Source of the DNA: Prevotella sp. E2-28
GTDB lineage: Bacteria > Bacteroidota > Bacteroidia > Bacteroidales > Bacteroidaceae
Length of the DNA: 64,000 nucleotides
Assembly (NCBI RefSeq): GCF_022024055.1
Contig: NZ_CP091788.1
Span: 2,046,001 to 2,110,000, forward strand
Reading direction: 5' to 3'
In this document: positions 26,591 through 33,697 of the stretch, one piece after another
Position numbering within the stretch: position 1 is the stretch's first letter
Layout: each line of letters starts with the position of its first letter
The notes under the pieces: model-generated
The model's database searches: none
What the model saw: the letters and a program-made list of their open reading frames with translations, nothing else
Told to the model about the DNA's origin: nothing
Made by a program: the position numbers and the translations under genes

Positions 26591-26641
26591 GAGTTCGCTG
26601 ATACCTGCGTTGAAAGTATGCTCATCAATTATAGTATTCAT
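26582..26641 (-). CDS. Possible 19-codon peptide facing the small RNA
   Basis: A minus-strand frame encodes MNTIIDEHTFNAGISELRK. A TAACTTTG box lies at 26662-26669, but no -33 TTG is seen. It ends against the last RNA hairpin. It could be a leader peptide, a gene remnant or chance. Confidence 0.25.
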   Translation of the reverse strand: MNTIIDEHTFNAGISELRK

Positions 26642-26778
26642 CGTCAGTTCTTTTCATAGCGCAAAGTTAGTAAAAATAATTGATATTACAGCCTATTTAT
26701 TGTAAATATTTCAAAAATACCCTTTTCCATTGCTCAAGCCATCAGCTGATTGATTCATTTGTGAAAAGTATTAGCCTA

Positions 26779-26811
26779 TATTTATGCAAATGCTATGCGA
26801 ATCGCTAATTC
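26779..26811 (+). repeat. Right copy of the 33-nt imperfect direct repeat
   Basis: TATTTATGCAAATGCTATGC then GAATCGCTAATTC; partner of 26304-26336, 475 bp away. The rest of 26642-26928 is AT-rich with no gene seen. Confidence 0.4.
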
Positions 26812-26928
26812 ATTGAGGATAAATTTGGAAGTGTAAAGATTTTTTTGTACTTTCGCACTCCGAAAAATAGGAAAAAACTTAACCCTAAATCTGATAAATT
26901 TATAACCCTTTTAACTATAAATAGAACT

Positions 26929-26973
26929 ATGAAGAAAAATTATGCACAGGGAGGGGCATCATTATGTCTCTAA
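26929..26973 (+). CDS. Possible 14-codon leader peptide overlapping the next start
   Basis: Encodes MKKNYAQGGASLCL. It carries GGGAGG in its middle and stops seven bases inside the next gene. The geometry suits translational coupling. A weak promoter box TACTTTCG lies at 26848-26855. Confidence 0.3.
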   Translation: MKKNYAQGGASLCL

Positions 26974-28235
26974 GAAAAGACATCCAAAAATTTAATGTTG
27001 CCCTAAAGGTGTTTTGCGATTTCTCTACGGAGTCTGAACGACTAAGAATTCAATCATCTCTTTACTTGGTTACGCTGGTGAGCGACATCAACAAAGGTAT
27101 CAAGGCTTATCTGAGTGATATAGAAAAAGGTGAATGTAAAGAGGTGCTTGGTGTAGATTTCAAAAGGCTGACACAAAGAGAACACTGGCTGAAAAACAAT
27201 AAACTGAGAAACGACCCACTACTGACGAAAAACACGCCTCTCAAAGATTTTGGTATAAATTATGAATTTGATGGTTGCTCTATAGAGTGTACCCAAAATG
27301 TTGTCAATATACTTGAAACGGGTATTGATGAAATGATACGTCTGCTGAAGGAGGCAAAGAAAAAGACGTTGACGGCTCCGCTGTCGTTGTTTGGCAACTT
27401 CTACAGGAAACAGAATAGGGAGATGGCCGACGAGTTTGTGGAAACGGAGTATGAAGAGTGGAAGATGAACGTGGGAAGGCTGACTTATGAACGTCTGAAG
27501 GAGAAGCAAACGCTGATAGTGGCTGAGTTTCTGAAAATGAATGTGCTGCGTTTTGCCTATCATCCCTCGAATCGGGAAATGGAGCAGGTGGATTTAGAGA
27601 AGGTAAAGGCTTTCCTGCCCAGCAACTATGAGCTTGCTAATGACTTCACTGAGCAATGCGCCAAGTTCCGTCGTTTCATATCGTGGCAGGGCGAAAGGCT
27701 GGTGCTGGACTATGACGCGTATGGCAAGTATCTGTTTCAATATTTCTATATGCTGAGCGAAGAGGATCGCGTGGCATTGCTGGCGATGGACAAATGGCTT
27801 CAGTTGATTGAGCAGGATATGGCAAAGGTGAAGCCAGAAGTCAAAGAAGCTACGATGGACGATATGTCAGAAGCCGATATAGACGAAGCTGACCAGACAA
27901 TAGCGATGCAACGAAGGATTAAGAGCTGCATCTACGAGATGACAGCAGAGGGCACGCTCAAACATCTGTATGACTATACGTGGGTGATGATGGTGATGAA
28001 TGAAACCAAAGAAATGCCGAGTTTCGACACGCCAACTTCATTTGTGGACTATATGAAGCAATGTGGCGTGAAGAGTATGCCTACTCGTTCAAACATTACA
28101 AAATACTACGACAGAGCACGAGGAGAATTCCCTAATTGGACGTTTTCCGATGCGGATGGTCAGGAGGCTTCAAGGCGCAATAATGTAGCAAAACGCTTCT
28201 TAAATTTGATGAGATGTGGGAATAATTCCCACTAG
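26964..28235 (+). CDS. Unknown 423-residue island protein
   Basis: A cytoplasmic, highly charged, mostly helical protein with no motif recognised. A GGGAGG sequence lies eight bases before the ATG. The central part (about 140-290) is rich in Glu and Lys; the C-terminal part has a possible DNA-contacting basic stretch near SNITKYYDRARGEF. Its position at the head of a block with primase and HU genes suggests an accessory-element function, which is inference only. A GGGAATAATTCCC palindrome overlaps its 3' end. Confidence 0.6.
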   Translation: MSLRKDIQKFNVALKVFCDFSTESERLRIQSSLYLVTLVSDINKGIKAYLSDIEKGECKEVLGVDFKRLTQREHWLKNNKLRNDPLLTKNTPLKDFGINYEFDGCSIECTQNVVNILETGIDEMIRLLKEAKKKTLTAPLSLFGNFYRKQNREMADEFVETEYEEWKMNVGRLTYERLKEKQTLIVAEFLKMNVLRFAYHPSNREMEQVDLEKVKAFLPSNYELANDFTEQCAKFRRFISWQGERLVLDYDAYGKYLFQYFYMLSEEDRVALLAMDKWLQLIEQDMAKVKPEVKEATMDDMSEADIDEADQTIAMQRRIKSCIYEMTAEGTLKHLYDYTWVMMVMNETKEMPSFDTPTSFVDYMKQCGVKSMPTRSNITKYYDRARGEFPNWTFSDADGQEASRRNNVAKRFLNLMRCGNNSH

Positions 28236-28271
28236 CATTCCCACACTTATTCTTTTATTCCCACACTTATT
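28236..28271 (+). repeat. Direct repeat of ATTCCCACACTTATTC
   Basis: Two 16-nt perfect copies follow the palindrome GGGAATAATTCCC (28219-28231), separated by four bases. They may be part of a termination or control region for the downstream peptidase gene. Confidence 0.5.
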
Positions 28272-28290
28272 CACAGTGCAACTTTCGTGG

Positions 28291-28320
28291 TTGTGCTGTG
28301 TTTTTTTGTCCCTACCTTTG
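28291..28320 (+). promoter_or_regulatory. Promoter of the M15 peptidase gene
   Basis: TTG at 28291, a 19-base spacer and TACCTTTG at 28313-28320. Confidence 0.7.
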
Positions 28321-28371
28321 CATCAATTCTTGCAAGAAGTAACAAAATCATCAACATTTAAAAAAAGAATT

Positions 28372-28863
28372 ATGACAAAGGAAAATAATAAACTTGATGG
28401 CGTTCGCTTGACGCCTCATTTTACGCTCAAGGAGATGACAGTTACCAACGTGAAGCTGGGGTATGTTGATAAAATAAGGCAGACGCAGCCCAATGAGCAG
28501 GTGATGGAGAACCTGACGCGGGTATGCCAGTGGCTGGAGATGCTGCGCAAAGAGTGGAATGAGCACTATGGCGAAGGCAACGACCCTGTGATTGTGAACA
28601 GCGGCTACCGCTGCCAGGAGGTGAACCGGCTGGTGGGGGGATGCGCTACGTCGAACCACCTCACGGGATGTGCTGCCGATATTCGCGTGATGGGCAAGGA
28701 ACAGCTGCTGCGCTATGTCACCATTTTGCTGGACATCAGCGACAACATGCATCAGGACTTTGACGAGCTGCTCATAGAGCGCAACGCCCGCGGCTACTGG
28801 CTACACTTCGCCGTACGCCCCCAAAACAACCGCCGTAAAATATTGCTTATCAATGTGATTTAA
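28372..28863 (+). CDS. M15-family peptidase, endolysin-like
   Basis: The start is set at MTKENNKLDG, since a longer frame begins before the promoter. The 163-residue enzyme belongs to the D-Ala-D-Ala carboxypeptidase M15A group. The zinc motif reads SNHLTGCAADI (H-x6-D), and YWLHFAV supplies the third histidine. VNSGYRCQEVN is the conserved arginine loop. There is no signal peptide. Such proteins occur in phage lysis modules and in Bacteroidales mobile blocks next to HU and smalltalk genes. It probably cleaves peptidoglycan crosslinks. Confidence 0.85.
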   Translation: MTKENNKLDGVRLTPHFTLKEMTVTNVKLGYVDKIRQTQPNEQVMENLTRVCQWLEMLRKEWNEHYGEGNDPVIVNSGYRCQEVNRLVGGCATSNHLTGCAADIRVMGKEQLLRYVTILLDISDNMHQDFDELLIERNARGYWLHFAVRPQNNRRKILLINVI

Positions 28864-28904
28864 AACAAACGAACACGAATCAAAACGAATAAAACGAATT
28901 TTTT

Positions 28905-29300
28905 ATGAAACAGACAATAATAATTACTGATTGCCCTGAACAGCAGGGCTGGCAAAAGAACCGTGAACTGTGTATGGACGTGACGACTTATCTGCGTAGC
29001 GACAGCCGCATGAAGGCTGGCAAGAGCTATCAGGGCGTGCTGCGACGCGACGTGACGTGCGACGAGATGCACTACAACGAGCAGATGGTGTTCATAGAGA
29101 CCAGCAACCAGAAGCGGATGAAGCGCAACCCGCGCATCTTTGAGGGCGAGCACATCACCATCACGCGACGCGACGACGGCAGCTACCACCCAAACTTCCG
29201 ACCTATACACCTAGGCCCTGACTTCAACGTGGATCACTATGCCACGGAAGTGGCCAACGAACTGCTATGGGGATTGGAAGGCCTCGTAGACAATGCTTAA
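28905..29300 (+). CDS. Unknown 131-residue island protein
   Basis: Follows the peptidase gene by 41 bp. It starts MKQTIIITDCPEQQGWQKNR and has a basic middle (QKRMKRNPRIFEGEHITITR) and an acidic end. GC content is higher than in flanking spacers. No family recognised. Cotranscription with the peptidase is likely. Confidence 0.6.
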   Translation: MKQTIIITDCPEQQGWQKNRELCMDVTTYLRSDSRMKAGKSYQGVLRRDVTCDEMHYNEQMVFIETSNQKRMKRNPRIFEGEHITITRRDDGSYHPNFRPIHLGPDFNVDHYATEVANELLWGLEGLVDNA

Positions 29301-29362
29301 TTCTTAATTGGCTGACGCGGTGTTTGTACCCCATAAGGCCAATAGAGAAGAGTGAATGAAAA

Positions 29363-29530
29363 AATCACAGAATCACAAATCACAGTTTTAAAAAAGGGTA
29401 CCTATACATCGAATTTTCCCTTTTACATTGATTGTAACTTATTGATTATTAGATATATATAATATATATAAGTATAAAAGAGGAAAATGGGATACCCTTT
29501 AAAAAAAACTGTGATACTGTGATTTGTGAT
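29363..29530. repeat. Long inverted-repeat element 1
   Basis: The left arm (29363-29425) carries repeated AATCACA motifs, then AAAGGGTA and TTTTCCC. The right arm (29474-29530) is its imperfect complement. The centre is nearly pure AT (ATATATAATATATATA). It fills most of the 270-bp gap ahead of the ATPase gene. Confidence 0.7.
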
Positions 29531-29569
29531 AGCGTTAAACAACTTAAATACTTAAACAATTAAGAATCA

Positions 29570-30877
29570 ATGAATTACGATGTTTTTAGCCGCACCGCTC
29601 CGGCGATGCCAAAGCCTGGAAAAGGCACAGAAATAGTGAAATTACTGCTCTCGCAGGTCTCTAAAGGTATGCAGGAACCTGTTCTTCCCATGACAATACC
29701 TGCACTTGCAGCTCATGTAACTGGAGCGGAGTTCAAGTATCCTGATAACAAATACTATGAGTTATGTGGTCAGATGGGGCACTTAATTGGTCCTTCTGGT
29801 ATAGGAAAGGACGAGTTGCACGATCTCGTAGAGGCTATTCAGCGTTCGTTTCGAGAACATGATGAAGAAGAGTACAAGAAACTGGAAAACTGGTCGAAAC
29901 AGAAAAGCACCAAGGGCGCTAACAAAGACAAGCCCGATCGCCCTGAGGTGGCTATCTGGTTCCCACCTATCGACGTGACCAGTGCAGCATTCCTTCAGAA
30001 CGCCTTAGGACTGGAGAAACTGGGCGGTCGCACACAATACCTGAACCTTCCCGAGGTGGAGATGGTTGAAAAGATGTGTGGTGGACGTAAGAATGTAAGC
30101 GTGATGGTTCGCAATATCTTCGACCGTAAGCGTGTTGGAGCGCTTAGAGCTACTGCCGAGGGTATAACAGGAAACCCTCTAATACGTGCTAATCTTACGT
30201 TCAGTTCAGTCCCAGAGGTCGCACGTTTATTCTACAAACGAGATATGACAAACGGATTCTTTGCACGTATTCCTTTTGCCTACAAGGCACGTGGCGAGCG
30301 CAAGGGAATGATTCCCCGCAAGGGTGAATACGACGAAGAGTTTCTGCAGAAACTCGACGAATACCTGATGCGCCTCGACAACTGCAAGGGACGTTTTGTG
30401 GTAAAACCTATGAACAAGATTGCCGACCAGTTGGCAGATGAGATGGCACGTCTGGCTGACCTTGCTGATGACGATATGCTCTTTGAACTATCACACCGCT
30501 GCATCGTTTCTGCATGGAAAAAGGCCGCTACATTGTGGATTCTGAACGATCAGACATGGACGCACTCCATTGGTGAGTTTATGGTTTGGTTCTGTTATTA
30601 CGATTTGTGGTCAAAGGTTAAGGTGTTCGGCGATTTGTTTAAAGGCGGCGATGCCTCAGAGGAAGACTCGCAGAAACGAGGCCCCAGAAACATGCTCGAT
30701 AGTCTGCCCGACAACTTCAACGAGGCACAACTGGAGGCAATTAGATTAGAGTTTGGCAAGGGTAAGGAGGGTACCAAACATCAACTCAGCGCTTGGAAGA
30801 ACCGTGGCTTCATCACCTATTCTGCACAGACTGGTCTTTACTCCAAAACCGAAAAATACCTGAAAGGAAATTCATAA
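29570..30877 (+). CDS. P-loop ATPase, probably DUF3987/VirE-type
   Basis: 435 residues. A Walker-A-like LIGPSGIGKDEL lies near 81-92 and a Walker-B-like YLNLPEVEM near 155-163. RANLTFSSVPEVARLF and NGFFARIPFAY look like the later part of the DUF3987 family, which pairs with small primases in Bacteroidales mobile blocks. The primase gene begins two bases after its stop. A helicase or loader role is inferred from this pairing. Confidence 0.5.
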   Translation: MNYDVFSRTAPAMPKPGKGTEIVKLLLSQVSKGMQEPVLPMTIPALAAHVTGAEFKYPDNKYYELCGQMGHLIGPSGIGKDELHDLVEAIQRSFREHDEEEYKKLENWSKQKSTKGANKDKPDRPEVAIWFPPIDVTSAAFLQNALGLEKLGGRTQYLNLPEVEMVEKMCGGRKNVSVMVRNIFDRKRVGALRATAEGITGNPLIRANLTFSSVPEVARLFYKRDMTNGFFARIPFAYKARGERKGMIPRKGEYDEEFLQKLDEYLMRLDNCKGRFVVKPMNKIADQLADEMARLADLADDDMLFELSHRCIVSAWKKAATLWILNDQTWTHSIGEFMVWFCYYDLWSKVKVFGDLFKGGDASEEDSQKRGPRNMLDSLPDNFNEAQLEAIRLEFGKGKEGTKHQLSAWKNRGFITYSAQTGLYSKTEKYLKGNS

Positions 30878-30879
30878 TT

Positions 30880-31797
30880 ATGGATAGACTAGAACTTCAA
30901 AAGCTCCGCGACCTCCCCATTGAGGGGGTCGCAGAGCGACTTGGACTGCGAGTTTCGCATCACAAGGCCTTATGCCCCTTTCACGCCGACAACCACCCCA
31001 GCCTATCGTTTAAGGTCAGCAAAAACACCTTCCGCTGCTTCGTGTGCGGGGCCTCTGGCGGGCCTATAGATTTGGTGATGAAATATCTGCACGTGGACTT
31101 CAAGGAAGCGTGCCGATGGCTGGCGGAGGGCAGTTCACAGTTCATAGTTCATAGTTCACAGTTATATGACAGCCCTCAGACATCCGACATCAGCCATCAG
31201 ACATCTTTCGATGCTTCGCGCTACTCTCGTTTCTTCGAGCGGCCTTGGCTGAACGACGAGGCACGGCAGTTTCTCTTTGAGGAGCGACGTTTGGATGAGC
31301 GCGTCATCCGCTGGTGCCGTCTCACCTCGTGGAAAGACCGTCAGGGCGTGCCCTGGCTGCAGATACCTTACTATGACCGTGAGGGCCGTTTGGTGGGCGT
31401 GCAGAACCGCAACTTGGTACGTGGCGCACTGCCCCGCTTCCGCTTCCCGCAAGGCGCCGAATGTGGCATCTATAACCTGCCCGTGCTGAACCTATTGAAG
31501 CCTGGCGAACCGCTCTTCATCACCGAGGGCTGCAGCGACTGCTGGGCCATGCTCTCCGCAGGCCATAAGGCCATCGCTATACCCTCTGCAACCCTGCTCA
31601 CGAAAAAGGACGCAGAACAATTAGAAATTATAAATTCTAAATTATCAATTAGCTTCCACATGTACCCCGATCGTGATGAGCCTGGCGAGCGCCTCTTCCT
31701 GCAACTCCAGAAGGTGCTGCCCTCGCTCGTGCATCATCAGTTGCCCGTGGGTTGTAAGGACTTTAGCGAGCTGTATAGACTAAGGATTAAACATTAA
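30880..31797 (+). CDS. CHC2/TOPRIM primase-like protein with repeat insertions
   Basis: The start is set at MDRLELQKLRDLP, two bases after the previous stop. It is 305 residues, much shorter than DnaG. The zinc finger is ALCPFHADNHPSLSF with FRCFVCGASGG (about 28-60). The TOPRIM half has LFITEGCSDCWAML and MYPDRDEPG. Between them, codons from tandem AGTTCATAG/AGTTCACAG nonamers encode SSQFIVHSSQL, and an AT-rich insert encodes LEIINSKLSI. The 3' end runs into an ATTAAACAT array. These insertions preserve the frame. Confidence 0.8.
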   Translation: MDRLELQKLRDLPIEGVAERLGLRVSHHKALCPFHADNHPSLSFKVSKNTFRCFVCGASGGPIDLVMKYLHVDFKEACRWLAEGSSQFIVHSSQLYDSPQTSDISHQTSFDASRYSRFFERPWLNDEARQFLFEERRLDERVIRWCRLTSWKDRQGVPWLQIPYYDREGRLVGVQNRNLVRGALPRFRFPQGAECGIYNLPVLNLLKPGEPLFITEGCSDCWAMLSAGHKAIAIPSATLLTKKDAEQLEIINSKLSISFHMYPDRDEPGERLFLQLQKVLPSLVHHQLPVGCKDFSELYRLRIKH

Positions 31798-31876
31798 ACA
31801 TTAAACATTAAAGATTAAACATTAAACATTAAACATTAAAGATTAAACATTAAACATTAAACATTAAACATTAAAA
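31788..31876 (+). repeat. ATTAAACAT nonamer array, upstream part
   Basis: About nine units of ATTAAACAT/ATTAAAGAT begin inside the last codons of the primase gene and run toward the HU promoter. Confidence 0.8.
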
Positions 31877-31925
31877 TTAAATTTCAGATATTAAATAAAT
31901 ACTTAAATATTTTATGTCTAAATAT

Positions 31926-31956
31926 TTGCATATATGGAAATTATTTCGTACCTTTG
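31926..31956 (+). promoter_or_regulatory. Promoter of RNA element copy A
   Basis: TTG 31926-31928, 20 bases, TACCTTTG 31949-31956. The same geometry, with the same 15-base gap to the GACACAAC start of the element, occurs at 52654-52684. Confidence 0.75.
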
Positions 31957-31971
31957 TAGTGTAAAATGAAA

Positions 31972-32031
31972 GACACAACTTCCCAAGTTATGAGGCACAA
32001 CTTGGCCAATTGAGCGGAACAACTTGGGGAG
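31972..32031 (+). ncRNA. 22-nt hairpin-unit RNA element, copy A
   Basis: Three tandem units each begin with CACAAC or AACAAC, at exact 22-base steps. Unit 1 folds as AACTT-CCC-AAGTT. The element matches 52700-52759 at 44 of 60 positions without gaps. It is either the leader of the HU gene (120 bp downstream) or an independent small RNA. Confidence 0.6.
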
Positions 32032-32130
32032 ATTAAAGATTAAACATTAAACATTAAAGATTAAACATGAAACATTAAACATTAAAGATTAAACATTAAA
32101 AAATTAAACATTAAAAAATTAAAACAACCA
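32032..32130 (+). repeat. ATTAAACAT nonamer array, downstream part
   Basis: Units of ATTAAACAT, ATTAAAGAT and ATTAAAAA fill the space between RNA element A and the HU start. Confidence 0.8.
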
Positions 32131-32150
32131 TTTAAAACGAAAAACACACT

Positions 32151-32672
32151 ATGGCAAAGAACAAACCTGAGGTACCCTACGTGGTGTACCAGAACAAGAA
32201 CGAAGACTCGAAATGTTACGGAAAGTGGTACGCAGAACTGCTGCGCCGCACAACTATCTCACAGCGTCAGTTGGCTGACCACATAGCCAGTCACGGCTCA
32301 CCTTTCACCCGCGACACCATCTACGGCGTGCTGACCGCCCTGAGCACCTGTATCCCCGAACTCATCATGGAGGGCAAGAACGTACAGATTGACTCGCTGG
32401 GCACCTTCTACCCCACTCTGCAGAGCACGGGTGCCGACAGCCTGGAGAAGTTCAGCGTTGAGGAGAACATCAAGGGCATGAAGATGCGCTTCCTGGCAAG
32501 CTCCAGCGACGTGGATAACCTCACTGGTCCCACGCTGAAAAGCAAGGTGAGTCTCGTAAAATGGGGCAGCGTGAACAAGACGCCCGTGAAGGTGAACGGC
32601 AAGGTGAAGCGCTACACCAAGTCCTACGAGAAGGACCCGCAGCAGGCGCAGGGGAACACCTCTAATCCGTAA
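32151..32672 (+). CDS. HU-like DNA-binding protein
   Basis: 173 residues. The pattern LLRRTTISQRQLADHIASHG followed by DSLGTFYPTLQSTGA matches the long HU/HIG family of Bacteroidales. The first half supplies the HU dimer fold, and a basic C-terminal tail (KVKRYTKSYEKD) extends it. It is GC-rich relative to its nonamer-array flanks and is probably a nucleoid protein of the island. Confidence 0.85.
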   Translation: MAKNKPEVPYVVYQNKNEDSKCYGKWYAELLRRTTISQRQLADHIASHGSPFTRDTIYGVLTALSTCIPELIMEGKNVQIDSLGTFYPTLQSTGADSLEKFSVEENIKGMKMRFLASSSDVDNLTGPTLKSKVSLVKWGSVNKTPVKVNGKVKRYTKSYEKDPQQAQGNTSNP

Positions 32673-32715
32673 AGATTAAAGATTAAACATTAAAGATTAA
32701 ACATTAAACATTAAA
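32673..32715 (+). repeat. ATTAAACAT array after the HU gene
   Basis: Four or five nonamer units between the HU stop and the smalltalk gene. Confidence 0.7.
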
Positions 32716-32728
32716 ATTCTAAACTACC

Positions 32729-32830
32729 ATGAAAGACAAGAAAGACGTTTGGAAGTTCGTACTTCAAACTGCGATTAGCATCCTATCCGCTATCGCCACC
32801 GCACTGGGAGTGACCAGCTGCATGGCGTGA
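32729..32830 (+). CDS. Smalltalk-type micropeptide
   Basis: 33 residues: MKDKKDVWKFVLQTAISI, then LSAIATALGVTSCMA. The charged start, one hydrophobic helix and the end TSCM match the smalltalk proteins found next to HU and peptidase genes across Bacteroidales. The function is unknown. The C-terminal Cys after a helix looks lipobox-like but the order is unusual. Confidence 0.8.
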   Translation: MKDKKDVWKFVLQTAISILSAIATALGVTSCMA

Positions 32831-32867
32831 AAAATTGAAAAATTGAAGAATTGAAAAATTGAAGAAT

Positions 32868-32993
32868 GTCGCACAGATGACACAGATGACACAGATTTTG
32901 ATTCGCTCTGCGAATCAGGGCTAGCGCCCCAAAAGATTATCCGCATGGTTTTTCGAAGAAAAAAATCTGTGGAATCTGTGGTATCTGTGCGAC
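32868..32993. repeat. Long inverted-repeat element 3
   Basis: The left arm is GTCGCACAGAT followed by two CACAGAT units; the right arm mirrors it and ends ATCTGTGCGAC. The outer 32 positions pair with few mismatches. A perfect inner hairpin GATTCGC-TCT-GCGAATC lies near 32899. A further ATCTGTGCGA follows at about 33008. Confidence 0.75.
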
Positions 32994-33017
32994 CTAAAAA
33001 ACAAGAAATCTGTGCGA

Positions 33018-33055
33018 GAACAAAAAAAAAGGATGCGCCGTAAGACGCATCCTTC
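33018..33055 (-). terminator. Terminator after the beta-barrel genes
   Basis: GGATGCG-CCGTAAGA-CGCATCC (33031-33052) with nine T following on the minus strand. Lies 24 bp past the stop at 33079. Confidence 0.85.
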
Positions 33056-33078
33056 ATTATTTAAACTAAATTAGTTTC

Positions 33079-33657
33079 TTAGAAGTTGTAGTAGAGACCA
33101 AAAGAAAGGTTCTCACCACTCAGTCCAAGGCCGAAAGCACTGGTGTTATTGTCGTCACCATCGGGGTTGAATGAATTCCAACCAATGAAACCTACATGAG
33201 AAACGAAGCTTAAGTTGTCAGTCAAGCTAACAGCCAAACCGGGCTTAAAACCAACGCCCAACTTTGTTGCATCGCTCTTTGAATAAGTAGTAAAATCAAT
33301 ACCACCATCAACAAACAAATTAACTTTGCCGAGGTTAGCAAAAGTATAACGAGCATATGGGTTGAAGGTGAAAGCGCTCTCGCTAAGACCAGAACCTGCA
33401 TTAGTGCCAAAGGCATTGTCACCCTGTTCAACTCCGTCAAACTTGTTGCTCTGATAACCAATCACAGCACCGATTGCCCACTCATCATTCAACTGATATC
33501 CGATTTCAGGCATAATCTTAAGAGTTGTTTCGTTCTGGTCACCAACAAGCTTCTGAGTGCTGATTGAAGCAAATGAGAAGCTACCACCAACGTAAACCTG
33601 TGCACTCATTGAAACTGCTACAAAAGCTGCAGCCAAAGTCATCAAAATCTTTTTCAT
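33079..33657 (-). CDS. Outer-membrane beta-barrel protein
   Basis: 192 residues with a signal peptide (MKKILMTLAAAFVAVSMSAQ). Alternating strands with aromatic girdles, for example FNPYARYTFANLGKVNLFVD, lead to a terminal LSFGLYYNF, the usual C-terminal strand ending in Phe. It resembles OmpW/porin-family small barrels of Bacteroidales. The neighbouring gene has nearly the same signal peptide, so the pair is probably an old duplication. Confidence 0.8.
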   Translation of the reverse strand: MKKILMTLAAAFVAVSMSAQVYVGGSFSFASISTQKLVGDQNETTLKIMPEIGYQLNDEWAIGAVIGYQSNKFDGVEQGDNAFGTNAGSGLSESAFTFNPYARYTFANLGKVNLFVDGGIDFTTYSKSDATKLGVGFKPGLAVSLTDNLSFVSHVGFIGWNSFNPDGDDNNTSAFGLGLSGENLSFGLYYNF

Positions 33658-33697
33658 AATTTAATTCGTTTTGTTAAACTTAAAACACTTTCTTATA

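Noticed and set aside
26262..33060. Complete prophage or conjugative element
   Set aside because: No integrase, capsid, portal, tail, relaxase or coupling protein gene is present.
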